NCBI GenBank assembly: GCA_963668585.1 | Contig: OY764869.1 | Span: 1,302,001-1,366,000 of the forward strand | Source of the DNA: Bin87 sp963668585 | Lineage (GTDB): Bacteria; Chloroflexota; Dehalococcoidia; Lucifugimonadales; UBA3495 | Direction: 5' to 3' | DNA: 64,000 bases | Part shown: positions 51,152 to 60,259 of the stretch, piece after piece | Position numbering within the stretch: the first letter of the stretch is position 1 | Layout of the letters: every line of letters begins with the position of its first letter | Notes under the pieces: model-generated | Databases searched by the model: none | Told to the model about the DNA's origin: nothing | Seen by the model: the letters and a program-made list of their open reading frames with translations, nothing else | Made by a program: the position numbers and the translations under genes

Positions 51152-52981
51152 GTGAAGCTGCCAATTGCTGCTGTCGCATTGTTTCTGGTTGTCTCTCTGG
51201 TGATCGCCTTCGGGGGCGCCGGGCCGGCTCAGGCTCAGGGCCAACCGACGGCCCCGCCCACGCCTCACGCAACCGGTGGTACCAACCCCGATGAGGTGAT
51301 CGTCACCTGGGGACCGGTCGAGGACGCCGGCTTCTATCGCATCGGCTGGCTCTCCGCGATGGACTATCAGGCCGACCTGGATGCCGGCAGAGACTGGCGC
51401 GACTCATTCACTTTCCGAACCGTCGCCAACACCGGGCAGAGTTCATACACGGTGGACGGGCTGACGCCGGGTGACCAGTACGTGTTCCTGGTGGGCACCA
51501 GCACGACCCGGCACAGCACGCCGGAATGGTCGCCGTGGTCCGACTGGTTCATGCTGACCGGCTGCGTTGGAGACCGGGATGCGCTGGTGGCCCTGTACAA
51601 CTCCACCAATGGGCCACGTTGGAGGAACAGCGTCAACTGGGACACCGACACCCCCATTGGCTCCTGGTTCGGGGTGTCAACCGACAGCAACGGGTGCGTG
51701 TTGGTCCTGTACCTGGACAACAACAACATGAGCGGCGAGTTGCCGCCGGAGTTGGGCAACCTGTCCAGCCTGGACACCCTGGACCTCGACGGCAACTACC
51801 TTTCCGGCGACCTACCGGGTGCACTGGGCAACCTGAGCAACCTGACCGTGCTGTCGTTCGACCACAACCGTTTCAGCGGGCCGATTCCGCCCGAGTTGGG
51901 CAAACTCAGCAATCTGACCGATCTTGAACTGTGGGACAACGACCTTTCCGGTGAGATACCACCCGAGATAATCGGCCTCACCAACCTCAGGACCCTTGAC
52001 CTGGACCGCAACAAGCTGACCGGGACAATACCAGTTGAGTTGGGCGGTCTCGCAAACCTCGGCGCACTATGGCTCAGCAACAACGATTTCACCGGCGAAA
52101 TACCGGCCGAGTTGGGCAACCTGTCCAGACTCTACTGGTTGGGCATGTACGGCAACGACCTGACCGGAGAGATTCCGGCCGAATTGGGGCGGCTAACCAA
52201 TCTGAGAGGGCTTTACCTGCTTGAAAACCAGTTGACCGGCGAAATACCCGCCGAGTTGGGAAATCTCAGCGGCCTGCGCAGGTTATACCTCCGCAACAAC
52301 CGGCTTACCGGCGGGATCCCGGCTGAGTTGGGCAACCTGGAGAATCTCGAGATTATGACTCTCCGCGACAACCGGCTTACCGGCGGGATTCCGGCGGAGT
52401 TGGGCAATATGGAGAATCTGGAGGTTCTTTACCTTTCCAACAACCGGCTGGAGGGCTCTATTCCCACTGAACTGGGTGGGTTGGGTGAATTGAAGCGCTT
52501 GCGCCTCAGCAGCAATCAGCTCGCCGGCCAGGTGCCGGTGGAGTTGGGTAACCTGGAGAATCTGGAGGAACTCCTCCTCCTGGAGAATGATTTGGAGGGA
52601 GCAATCCCCGCCGAACTGGGTCAGTTGGCCGAGTTGAAAGTCCTCAACTTCAACCGGAACCAGTTGAGCGGCCCAATACCGGCCGAGCTGGGCGACCTGG
52701 AGAACCTGGAAGAACTGCACCTGGACAACAACATGCTGACGGGCGCGATTCCGCCGGAACTTGGGAATCTCTCCAAACTGGAGCAGTTGCACTTGGACAA
52801 CAATTCCCTGACCGGTGAAATCCCAGCCGAACTGCTGAATCTGACCGAACTCACGCTGTTTTACGCTGAGAGGAATGACTTTGAGGAATGCATACCGTTG
52901 GGGCTGAGAGACATCGATGAGAATGACCTCGACAAACTGGGTCTTCCGGACTGCCCCCCGGTCGCGACCACGTCGAATTAG
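51152..52981 (+). CDS. Secreted leucine-rich-repeat protein with N-terminal FN3-like domain
   Basis: About 609 residues. GTG 51152 gives a good signal peptide (MKLPIAAVALFLVVSLVIAF then AQAQG) with AAGGGATGG upstream. The ATG at 51140 is an alternative but has no spaced ribosome site. After the signal comes an FN3-like domain (PDEVIVTWGPVEDAGFYRIGW). A linker with GCVGDRDALVALYNSTNGPRW then leads into about 16 LRRs of 24 residues with the consensus LxxLxLxxNxLxGxIPxELGNL, the plant-receptor type. The C-terminus has a capping CIPLGLRDID. It is likely a surface or secreted binding protein. Confidence 0.88.
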   Translation: MKLPIAAVALFLVVSLVIAFGGAGPAQAQGQPTAPPTPHATGGTNPDEVIVTWGPVEDAGFYRIGWLSAMDYQADLDAGRDWRDSFTFRTVANTGQSSYTVDGLTPGDQYVFLVGTSTTRHSTPEWSPWSDWFMLTGCVGDRDALVALYNSTNGPRWRNSVNWDTDTPIGSWFGVSTDSNGCVLVLYLDNNNMSGELPPELGNLSSLDTLDLDGNYLSGDLPGALGNLSNLTVLSFDHNRFSGPIPPELGKLSNLTDLELWDNDLSGEIPPEIIGLTNLRTLDLDRNKLTGTIPVELGGLANLGALWLSNNDFTGEIPAELGNLSRLYWLGMYGNDLTGEIPAELGRLTNLRGLYLLENQLTGEIPAELGNLSGLRRLYLRNNRLTGGIPAELGNLENLEIMTLRDNRLTGGIPAELGNMENLEVLYLSNNRLEGSIPTELGGLGELKRLRLSSNQLAGQVPVELGNLENLEELLLLENDLEGAIPAELGQLAELKVLNFNRNQLSGPIPAELGDLENLEELHLDNNMLTGAIPPELGNLSKLEQLHLDNNSLTGEIPAELLNLTELTLFYAERNDFEECIPLGLRDIDENDLDKLGLPDCPPVATTSN

Positions 52982-52990
52982 TCGGAACAA

Positions 52991-53019
52991 GCGGGAGCGC
53001 GGAAACCCTGCACTCCCGC
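52991..53019 (+). terminator. Hairpin after the LRR gene
   Basis: GCGGGAG and CTCCCGC with a 15-base loop just past the LRR stop codon, without a T-run. Possible terminator. Confidence 0.4.
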
Positions 53020-53085
53020 ATCCAGTTTGGTATTGGCTACCACTTTATAATCGTTATCAAATTTGAGCGATGCGCCGGTTTTCTG

Positions 53086-53114
53086 TTGACACGGTGTTAC
53101 CAGTAAATTAAACT
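53086..53114 (+). promoter_or_regulatory. Sigma70 promoter of the DUF1800-DUF1501-NHL operon
   Basis: TTGACA (53086-53091), 17 bases, TAAACT (53109-53114), 79 bases before the start codon. A TATAAT at 53046-53051 may be a second -10. Confidence 0.65.
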
Positions 53115-53192
53115 ACTGGCAAAACGTAAGTCGAGCGGGCAGTTGCGTCCGTTCCGGCTTTGGGAAGAAAACACACTGGAAGGAGGCACAGG

Positions 53193-54593
53193 ATGTCGTA
53201 TAAAGATGACCTGGCATTGATGGCCCACCTGATGCGGCGCACCGGATTCGGCGCCAACCGCGCTGAGTTGGAACGTTGCGTTGCCCAGGGTTATGAAGCC
53301 ACCGTGGAAGAGCTGCTGGAACCGACGGAAGACCGCGAGGGCGGAAAGATGGCTCTGCTGCTGCGGTATCACCCCAGCTTCTTGCTCCCCGGGGGCGTCC
53401 CCTTCTCGGGCCAGGCCAACTGGATGTACAACATGATATCCAGCGAGAAGCCCATGGAAGAGAAGATGACCCTGTTCTGGCATCACGTATTTGCCACCGG
53501 CAACTCCAAGGTTGACAACTGCGACCAGTTGCTCGAGCAGATCGATATGCTCCGTGAACACGGAATGGGCAACTACCGGGACATTCTCATCGAGCTGTCC
53601 AAGAACCCGGCCATGATTTTCTGGCTGGACAACAACGAAAACCACCGGGACGCCGTGAACGAGAACTGGGGCCGCGAGCTGCTGGAACTGTTCTCCCTGG
53701 GCGTTTCGAACTACACCGAGGTTGACGTTCGCGAGTGCTCGCGCGCATTCACCGGCTGGACCATCCAGGCCAAGCTGCCGCGCGCTCCCTACGGACGCTA
53801 CCCGTGGAAGTTCGCCTATCGTGACGAAGATCATGACTACGGCGAAAAGACCTTCCTGGGCCACACCGGCAACTTCAACGGCGAGGATATCATCGATATC
53901 ATCCTGGAACAGCCGGCAACCTCCCGCTTCATCTGCCGCCACCTCTACAACTTCTTCGTCGCCGACGAGCCGCAGGTTCCCGCGTGGACCATCGAGCCGG
54001 CCCGGGACGAGGACGCGCTGGACGAGATGTGCCAGATATTCGAGGAATCGGGATTCGAGATGAAGCCCGTGCTGCGCCACATGCTCAACTCGCAGTGGTT
54101 CAAGGACGCGCGCTTCCAGAAGATCAAGAGCCCGACGGAAGTGGTCGCAGGCACCCTGCGCATGGTCGGCCTCTACGAGAACCCGGACCCTGGCGTTCTC
54201 AACATCGGCAAAGAGCCCACCTACATGGGCCAGTCCATCCTGGACCCGCCGTCGGTGGAAGGCTGGCACACCGGCCTCGAATGGATCAACTCCGGCGCCC
54301 TGCTGGCGCGCATCAACTTCGTGGCGGACCGGGTCTCGAACTCGGAACTGCCGGGAATGCGCGACATCATCGACCGGATGCGGGACGAAGGCGTGACCAC
54401 GCCCGACCACCTGCTGAACGCCTGCACCGAGTACATGGGCTTCGTCGAACTGAGCGAAGAGACTCGCGGCCAGTTGGCCGAGCATGTCCGCTCCGGCGGA
54501 GACGTCAACTGGAATGATCGCGCCGCCACCGCGACGCGCATCGGCGAGACCATGTCTCTCATCAGCGCCACCACCGAGTACCAGTTCGGTTAA
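53193..54593 (+). CDS. DUF1800 family protein
   Basis: A 466-residue protein from ATG 53193, with AGGAGG at 53181-53186. It begins LMRRTGFGANRAELERCVAQGYEATVEELL (core HLMRRTGFGANRAE), has MTLFWHHVFATGNSKVDNC and NENWGRELLELFSLGV-YTEVDVRECSRAFTGW (core RELLELFSLGV), and a C-terminal PPSVEGWHTGLEWINSGALLARINF. These are the DUF1800 hallmarks. It is almost always followed by DUF1501, as here. Function is unknown; many homologues are exported, but no signal peptide is seen. Confidence 0.9.
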   Translation: MSYKDDLALMAHLMRRTGFGANRAELERCVAQGYEATVEELLEPTEDREGGKMALLLRYHPSFLLPGGVPFSGQANWMYNMISSEKPMEEKMTLFWHHVFATGNSKVDNCDQLLEQIDMLREHGMGNYRDILIELSKNPAMIFWLDNNENHRDAVNENWGRELLELFSLGVSNYTEVDVRECSRAFTGWTIQAKLPRAPYGRYPWKFAYRDEDHDYGEKTFLGHTGNFNGEDIIDIILEQPATSRFICRHLYNFFVADEPQVPAWTIEPARDEDALDEMCQIFEESGFEMKPVLRHMLNSQWFKDARFQKIKSPTEVVAGTLRMVGLYENPDPGVLNIGKEPTYMGQSILDPPSVEGWHTGLEWINSGALLARINFVADRVSNSELPGMRDIIDRMRDEGVTTPDHLLNACTEYMGFVELSEETRGQLAEHVRSGGDVNWNDRAATATRIGETMSLISATTEYQFG

Positions 54594-54602
54594 TCGGAAA
54601 CT

Positions 54603-54626
54603 CGCCGGGCCGACTCCGGCCCGGCG
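54603..54626 (+). terminator. Intercistronic stem-loop between DUF1800 and DUF1501 genes
   Basis: CGCCGGGCCG and CGGCCCGGCG with a 4-base loop, no T-run. It may tune the relative expression of the two genes. Confidence 0.45.
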
Positions 54627-54675
54627 ACAACACCGATCCAACTGGCTCACCCAAACCTTACAAGGAGCATAGGCA

Positions 54676-55809
54676 ATGACCTCCACAAAGAAAGATCCGG
54701 TCATCGTAGTCCTGCAGCTCACCGGCGGCAACGACTATTTCAACACGGTGATCCCCTACAACGATTCGTCGTACTACGACAACCGCCCCGCCGTCCGTTA
54801 CGAACGGGAAGACATCATTCCCATCACCGACGAGCTGGGTTTCGCCCCGACCATGGGCCCCATGAAGGAGCTGTACGAGTCGGGCAAGGTTGCCATCATC
54901 CACGGCATCGGCTACGCCGACAGTCCCCGGTCGCACTTCCGCAGCATGGACATCTGGCACACCTGTGAGCCGGACAAGGTCGGCACCGAGGGTTGGGCCG
55001 GTCGCGTCGCTCGCGAGATGGACCCGGACAAGGAAAACGTGCTGACGGCCATCAACTTCGGCCATGGCCTGCCCCGCGCATTGGCCGTCCCCGGAGTCCC
55101 CGTCGCCGCCATCGCCGACTTGGGCACGTACGGTCTGCTGACCGGCATCGAGAACGTGGACCAGCGCTCCAAGGCCCTGGACCTCTTCTCGAAGATGTAC
55201 GCCCCCACCATCGGCGGCAGTTTCGTGAACGACTACCTGCGCTCCACCGGCACCGACGCCATGATTGGCGCCGATATCGTCAAGGTTGCGCCGGAGCAGT
55301 ACTCCAGCAACGTGGAATATCCCAACAGCCCCATCGCCCACCACCTGCGCGACATCGCCCAGGTTTACATGGCCGATCTGGGCACCAAGATTTTCTACAC
55401 CCAGCACGCGAGTTTCGACACGCACGCCGGTGAGGCCGCGGCCCACCCGCAGCTGTGGAAGGAAATCTCCGAGGGCGTCAGCGCCTTCTTCCAGGACATG
55501 AAGGAGCACAACACCGGCGAGAACATCGTCATGTACATGTTCTCCGAGTTCGGCCGCCGCGTCCGTGACAACGGCTCCGGCACCGACCACGGCGCAGCCG
55601 GCGCGGCGTTCCTGATTGGCGACCCCGTCCAGGGCGGCCTCTACGGTGAGTATCCTTCCCGGAAGCCGGAAGATCTGGAACAGGGCGACCTGGTTCCCAA
55701 CTACGATTTCCGCGGCGCTTACACCAGCATCGTTGAGGACTGGCTCGGCATGGACGCCAACCCCATCGTCAACGGAACCTTCCCGAAGCTGAGCGTCATC
55801 AAGAAGTAA
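54676..55809 (+). CDS. DUF1501 family protein
   Basis: A 377-residue protein of the alkaline-phosphatase-like superfamily. It begins VIVVLQLTGGNDYFNTVIPYNDSSYYDNRP (core QLTGGNDYFNTV) and has YADSPRSHFRSMDIWHT, YTQHASFDTHAGEA and MFSEFGRRVRDNGSGTDHGAAGAAFLIG (core SEFGRRVRDN). These are the DUF1501 signature regions with the likely metal-binding Asp/His residues. AAGGAG precedes its ATG. It lacks the Tat signal many homologues carry. Confidence 0.9.
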   Translation: MTSTKKDPVIVVLQLTGGNDYFNTVIPYNDSSYYDNRPAVRYEREDIIPITDELGFAPTMGPMKELYESGKVAIIHGIGYADSPRSHFRSMDIWHTCEPDKVGTEGWAGRVAREMDPDKENVLTAINFGHGLPRALAVPGVPVAAIADLGTYGLLTGIENVDQRSKALDLFSKMYAPTIGGSFVNDYLRSTGTDAMIGADIVKVAPEQYSSNVEYPNSPIAHHLRDIAQVYMADLGTKIFYTQHASFDTHAGEAAAHPQLWKEISEGVSAFFQDMKEHNTGENIVMYMFSEFGRRVRDNGSGTDHGAAGAAFLIGDPVQGGLYGEYPSRKPEDLEQGDLVPNYDFRGAYTSIVEDWLGMDANPIVNGTFPKLSVIKK

Positions 55810-55896
55810 GGCTTCAGGAACAGTAAGTCAGGTGGTGGCGTTGCCGAAAGGTCACGCCGCCACCGATGCCCAAAGAATCGAATTGGAGGATTAACT

Positions 55897-56946
55897 ATGC
55901 CTCAGAATACCGTGGCAAGCGGTCGGGCATGGCTGTACGTGAAGAACGTCGGCCGCCAGGGCCAGGTGGGCATGGGATTCAGCCAGCCGGTAGGCGTGGC
56001 AACGCTGTCGGACGGCACGATGTATGTTGCCAGCCGAGGCGGCGAACAGAATCCCAGCGCCAGAATCACGAAGTGCACCATTGGGAATACCGACGGCAAG
56101 GGCGGCGAGGAATTCCTGGGCGAATTCGGCCGCGAAGGCGCCGCTTACCAGTCCAACTCCCGTGGGCTGTTTGAGTGGATTACCGGAATTGCTGTCGATG
56201 CCGACGGCATGGTGTACGCTTCCGACGAGTGGAAGAACCAGGTTTGCGTGTTTGACGCTGACGGCAACCTGACAAATCACTGGGGCGAGGCCGGGAACGG
56301 CGAAGGCCAACTGGACGGCGCGGCCGGCCTGGCTTTCGACGCCGACCAGAACCTCTGGGTAGTCTCGTCCCGCACCAGCCGGGTCCAGAAGTTCAGCAAG
56401 GACGGCACGTATCTGGGCGGTTTCGGCACCAAGGGCAATGGTCCTGATGACCTGGAAATGCCCTCCGGGATCGGAATCGACAACGATGGCGACCTCTACA
56501 TCGCCGACTGGGGCAATCACCGGGTCCAGAAGTTCACCCCCGGTGGCACGCATCTGCGAACTTTCGGCAGCCGCGGCACCCGCTCGGGCGAGTTGAACCA
56601 CCCGCTGGACGTTGACATCGACAACGATGGCGACGTTTACGTTGCTGACTGGATGAACGAGCGCGTTGTGATCTACGACGCCGGCGCCAATCCGTTGGCC
56701 TACCTGGAAGGCGACGCGACCGAAGTGTCCGAATGGGGAGACCTCTCGCTCAACGCCAACCCCGACATGGTCAAAGCCCGCCGCCGGGTCCCTGACCTGG
56801 AGCAGCAGCAGCGGACGTTGCGCATGCCCATGGGCTGCACCTTCGACCGGGCCAACAACCGGTTGTTGATATGCGACACCCTGCGCTCCCGCGTGCAGGT
56901 TTACGAAAAGGACGAAAGCTACATGGATCCGCAGTTCAACCTGTAG
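55897..56946 (+). CDS. NHL-repeat (six-bladed) beta-propeller protein
   Basis: A 349-residue propeller with NHL repeats such as GIAVDADGMVYASDEWKNQVCVFDADGNL (core GIAVDADGMVYASDEW), GIDNDGDLYIADWGNHRVQKFTPGG (core LYIADWGNHRVQKF) and VDIDNDGDVYVADWMNERVVIYD (core VYVADWMNERVVIY). Third gene of the DUF1800-DUF1501 operon. Probably a protein- or ligand-binding propeller; function unknown. A terminator follows. Confidence 0.87.
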   Translation: MPQNTVASGRAWLYVKNVGRQGQVGMGFSQPVGVATLSDGTMYVASRGGEQNPSARITKCTIGNTDGKGGEEFLGEFGREGAAYQSNSRGLFEWITGIAVDADGMVYASDEWKNQVCVFDADGNLTNHWGEAGNGEGQLDGAAGLAFDADQNLWVVSSRTSRVQKFSKDGTYLGGFGTKGNGPDDLEMPSGIGIDNDGDLYIADWGNHRVQKFTPGGTHLRTFGSRGTRSGELNHPLDVDIDNDGDVYVADWMNERVVIYDAGANPLAYLEGDATEVSEWGDLSLNANPDMVKARRRVPDLEQQQRTLRMPMGCTFDRANNRLLICDTLRSRVQVYEKDESYMDPQFNL

Positions 56947-56971
56947 AATCCTGGACTTTCCGAAAGCGATT

Positions 56972-56998
56972 GGGGCCGGTTGCACGACCGGCCCCTTT
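56972..56998 (+). terminator. Rho-independent terminator after the NHL gene
   Basis: GGGGCCGGT and ACCGGCCCC around a 6-base loop, followed by TTTCTTT. It closes the DUF1800 operon. Confidence 0.8.
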
Positions 56999-57005
56999 CT
57001 TTGGA

Positions 57006-57034
57006 TTGACACTGCCCGCAGCCGACCCTATCGT
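57006..57034 (+). promoter_or_regulatory. Sigma70 promoter of the carbamoyltransferase gene
   Basis: TTGACA (57006-57011), 17 bases, TATCGT (57029-57034), directly after the preceding terminator and 78 bases before the start codon. Confidence 0.65.
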
Positions 57035-57111
57035 TAATTCGCCCCGAATATTTCGTGTGGCTGCCCAAATGCTCGTAGCCGTTGCAAACTCGCCCTTACA
57101 GGAATCTGTCC

Positions 57112-58044
57112 ATGCCAGACAAGCGTGATTTCCTCTCGATCACCGACATATCCGCCGAAGAAACCCGGATGCTGATCAAGCGAGCCATAGAGTTGAAAGC
57201 ATCACCGCCGGGCAGTGTTCAGCCGCTGGCCGGGAAGCGTGTGGTGCTGCTGTTTGAAAAGCCGTCTCTGCGAACCCGGGTCAGTTTTCAGATTGGCATT
57301 GCGGAACTGGGCGGGTTCAGCCTGTACATGTCGCCGGAAGAAGTCGGTCTGGGTCGGCGTGAACCCGTGTCCGACGTGGCGAGGGTGCTGGGTGGATACG
57401 TGGACGCGGTGGTGGCGCGGGTCAACTCGCACGAATCCCTGGTCGGCCTGGCCGAGTATGGCGGCGTGCCGGTGATCAACGCGCTGTCCGACCTTGAGCA
57501 TCCGTGTCAGACCATGGCCGACCTGCTCACCATAACGGAAACCCATGGGGGCACCGACGGGCTCAACTGCGCCTATATCGGCGACGGCAACAATGTGGCG
57601 CGCAGCCTCTGCCTGGGAGCGCCGGCGGTGGGCATGAACTTTGCCATTGCCGCCCCGCATGGCTACCAACTGGAGGAATCGCTGTTCGACGCCGCCAGCG
57701 ACCGGGGCGTCCGGGCCGACGGAGGCCCCAGGCCGACTGTGCATCCCCTGGTGCGCCCGGAGGATGCCGTGATTGACGCCAACGTGGTGTACACCGACGT
57801 TTGGACCAGCATGGGCGACGAGGCCGAAACGGAACAACGGCTGAAGGCGTTCCGGGGATATACGGTGGACTCCGCGCTCATGGCGCAAGCGGCGCCCGGC
57901 GCGTGTTTCATGCACGATATGCCCGCCCACTACGGAGAAGAAGTGCCGCCCGGGATGCTGGAACATCCGCAATCGGTGGCCTATCAACAGGCGCACAACC
58001 GGCTGCACGCCCAAAAAGCCGTGCTGGAGTTCCTGTTGTCATAA
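57112..58044 (+). CDS. Ornithine carbamoyltransferase-like protein with altered HCLP motif
   Basis: A 310-residue carbamoyltransferase from ATG 57112. The carbamoyl-phosphate motif FEKPSLRTRVSF (the SxRTR form) and the DLEHPCQTMADLL (HPCQ) motif are intact, and DVWTSMGDE is the usual hinge. The second-substrate motif, normally HCLPAHRGEEV, is MHDMPAHYGEEV here. Cys becomes Asp at 269, and Arg becomes Tyr. It may still be ArgF, or may carbamoylate another amino acid. No other arginine gene is nearby. Confidence 0.82.
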   Translation: MPDKRDFLSITDISAEETRMLIKRAIELKASPPGSVQPLAGKRVVLLFEKPSLRTRVSFQIGIAELGGFSLYMSPEEVGLGRREPVSDVARVLGGYVDAVVARVNSHESLVGLAEYGGVPVINALSDLEHPCQTMADLLTITETHGGTDGLNCAYIGDGNNVARSLCLGAPAVGMNFAIAAPHGYQLEESLFDAASDRGVRADGGPRPTVHPLVRPEDAVIDANVVYTDVWTSMGDEAETEQRLKAFRGYTVDSALMAQAAPGACFMHDMPAHYGEEVPPGMLEHPQSVAYQQAHNRLHAQKAVLEFLLS

Positions 58045-58050
58045 CGGACG

Positions 58051-58056
58051 TATAAT
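58051..58056 (+). promoter_or_regulatory. -10 promoter element upstream of the CocE gene
   Basis: A perfect TATAAT 30 bases before the CocE ATG, just after the carbamoyltransferase stop; no clear -35. Confidence 0.35.
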
Positions 58057-58080
58057 TCGCCGCACACAGGAGGTGTCGAT

Positions 58081-59832
58081 ATGCCGGATATGATGGGACC
58101 ATACACCGCAATACGGAGCGACTTTGGTTTGCCGGTTACGATGCGCGACGGGGTCACGCTCTACGCCGATGTGTATCGGCCGGACGTTGACGCGCCGCTG
58201 CCGGTGCTTTTGCAGCGCACTCCTTACGATAAATCGCAGAGCCGCACGGGAACGCTGGAGGTGATGCGCGCCGCGTCCCACGGTTACGCCGTGGTCATAC
58301 AGGACACCCGCGGCCGCTACACGTCGGAGGGAGAGTTCTATCCGTTCCTCGACGAAGCCGACGATGGCTACGACACCGTTGCCTGGTGCGCCGCCCAGCC
58401 GTGGAGTTCCGGCAAGGTGGGAATGTTCGGGCGTTCCTACGTGGGCGCAACCCAATGGCTGTGCGCCATCACCAACCCGCCGAACCTGACCTGCATCGCG
58501 CCGGGCATCACGGCGTCGGACTACTACGAAGGCTGGACGTACCAGGGCGGCGCGTTGGCCTGGGGTTTCGCCCTGTCGTGGACCATGCGCCAACTGACCA
58601 TGGCCAACATGGGCGCCATCTCCAGCCGCCATGACGTTCCCGACGGGACTCGCGCGGGATTGCTCGCGGCGTTCAACGAACTGGAATGCACCTTCCGCCA
58701 CCAGCCAATTGTGGACCTGCCGCACCTCAAGGCTCCGTTGGCGGGCTACATGTACGACTGGATCCGCCACTCTTCCAGCGACGACTACTGGAACCGGTGG
58801 CGCATCGAGGACCATTACGCTCACATCACCACGCCGGCGCTGCACGTCGGCGGGTGGCACGACATTTTCCTTCTGGGAACGCTGCGGAACTTCGTGGGGA
58901 TGCGGTCGCAGGCCGAGGATGCTGCGGCGCGCGGCGGTCAGCAGTTGATAGTTGGTCCGTGGCATCACGGGCCCTTCGGGGAAATTTCCGGCGAGTTCTT
59001 CTTCGGTTTGGGCGCGAACGGCGCCGCCATCGATATAGAAGGCATACAGTTGAAGTGGTTCGACCACTGGCTCAAGGGCGAAGACAATGGCGCAGCAGGG
59101 GACTCGCCGGTTCGCCTGTTCGTGATGGGCCGGAACGAGTGGCGCGATGAGCAGGAGTGGCCGCTGGCCCGCACGCAGTACACCGACTACTACCTGCACA
59201 GCGACGGCAGGGCCAATACGGCCACCGGCGATGGGTCGCTGTCTGTGGAGGCCCCCGGTGGCGAAGCGCCGGACGTGTTCGTGTACGACCCCAGGGATCC
59301 GGTTCCGACGCACGGCGGCGCGCTGTGCTGTGGGCCTTCATTCGTGCCGGGAGGCGCGTTTGATCAGCAGGCGATAGAGGCCCGAGGCGACGTGCTGTGC
59401 TACACCACACCGCCGCTGGAATCTGACGTTGAGGTCACGGGGCCGCTGACGGTGACGCTGTTCGCCGCCACCACCGGCGAGGATACGGACTTTACGGCCA
59501 AACTGGTTGACGTGGAACCCTGCGGAGCGGCCCGCAGCCTGGTTGACGGCATCATCCGCGCACGGTACCGGCAGGGTACGGACGAATCGCGTCCCATCAC
59601 GCCGGGAAAGGTTGAGGAGTACACGATAGATTTGGTTGCCACCAGCAATGTTTTCAAGGCTGGGCATCGCATACGTCTGGAGATCAGCAGCAGCAACTTC
59701 CCGCGTTTTGACCGGAATTTCAACACGGCCGGCGACCCATGGGCGGCCACCAAATCGGTTCCGGCTCTGCAGACCATCCACCACGATGGTCAACACGCGT
59801 CGCGCATCAGACTGCCGATCATCCCCGCATAA
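58081..59832 (+). CDS. CocE/NonD-family hydrolase
   Basis: A 583-residue X-Pro dipeptidyl-peptidase/cocaine-esterase-type hydrolase. RDGVTLYADVYRP is the family opening. The nucleophile elbow is VGMFGRSYVGAT (GxSxxG), the Asp/His region includes LHVGGWHDIFLLG and IVGPWHHGPFGE, and a C-terminal jelly-roll beta domain (YTTPPLESDVEVTGPLTVTLF, core DVEVTGPLTVTLF) completes it. AGGAGG lies 7 bases before its ATG. It would hydrolyse ester or amide bonds of an unknown substrate. Confidence 0.9.
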   Translation: MPDMMGPYTAIRSDFGLPVTMRDGVTLYADVYRPDVDAPLPVLLQRTPYDKSQSRTGTLEVMRAASHGYAVVIQDTRGRYTSEGEFYPFLDEADDGYDTVAWCAAQPWSSGKVGMFGRSYVGATQWLCAITNPPNLTCIAPGITASDYYEGWTYQGGALAWGFALSWTMRQLTMANMGAISSRHDVPDGTRAGLLAAFNELECTFRHQPIVDLPHLKAPLAGYMYDWIRHSSSDDYWNRWRIEDHYAHITTPALHVGGWHDIFLLGTLRNFVGMRSQAEDAAARGGQQLIVGPWHHGPFGEISGEFFFGLGANGAAIDIEGIQLKWFDHWLKGEDNGAAGDSPVRLFVMGRNEWRDEQEWPLARTQYTDYYLHSDGRANTATGDGSLSVEAPGGEAPDVFVYDPRDPVPTHGGALCCGPSFVPGGAFDQQAIEARGDVLCYTTPPLESDVEVTGPLTVTLFAATTGEDTDFTAKLVDVEPCGAARSLVDGIIRARYRQGTDESRPITPGKVEEYTIDLVATSNVFKAGHRIRLEISSSNFPRFDRNFNTAGDPWAATKSVPALQTIHHDGQHASRIRLPIIPA

Positions 59833-59838
59833 GCTGCG

Positions 59839-60009
59839 ATGGAACGGTACGGATGCTTTATTGTAGGGGTGGCGCTGGCCCTGATCATCCTGTTCGGGTT
59901 GGTCTATCTGTGGTCCGGTTGGCTGGATCGCCCGGTGGGGCACGCACCGCCCTCGGTCGGCTCCCTTCCCGCGCCACCGGATTCATGGCCTGCCATCGCA
60001 ACGACGTGA
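59839..60009 (+). CDS. Small single-helix membrane protein
   Basis: A 56-residue frame beginning 6 bases after the CocE stop. It has one clear membrane helix (CFIVGVALALIILFGLVYLW) and a Pro/Ala-rich tail (GHAPPSVGSLPAPPDSWP). It probably shares the CocE transcript. No family is recognised and the ribosome site is weak, so it is only a plausible gene. The following 60010-60259 holds no gene I can support. Confidence 0.45.
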   Translation: MERYGCFIVGVALALIILFGLVYLWSGWLDRPVGHAPPSVGSLPAPPDSWPAIATT

Positions 60010-60171
60010 ATCCATGCACCGACATCCGCGCCTGCGCAAGAATCCGGTAACCGAACGCACCGAGCGCCGCGCCGAGTCTGATGGTCGTGCCGGGTTTGAG
60101 CTCCTGCATCCGCAGGAGCAGCGGTTGCAGGGATCCGGCCGCGTATGTCGAAACGGTTCCCTGCTCACCAT

Positions 60172-60205
60172 CCGCTCATCCTGAGTTTGTCGAAGGACGA
60201 GCGGA
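60172..60205 (-). repeat. Single copy of the TTCGAC..CTCAGGATGAGCGG repeat family
   Basis: An inverted relative of the units at 35087-35212 (CCGCTCATCCTGAG, then TTTGTCGAAGGACGAGCGG). Its right flank, ACTACCTCGTCTATCGTCAAT, echoes sequence near 21010-21040. Confidence 0.65.
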
Positions 60206-60259
60206 CTACCTCGTCTATCGTCAATAACCGAATAGCCCTGACGGTGAACTGCATTTTGA

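Noticed and set aside
53097..54731. A 544-codon minus-strand frame opposite the DUF1800 gene
   Set aside because: No recognisable domain and fully antisense to a well-supported gene with a promoter and ribosome site.
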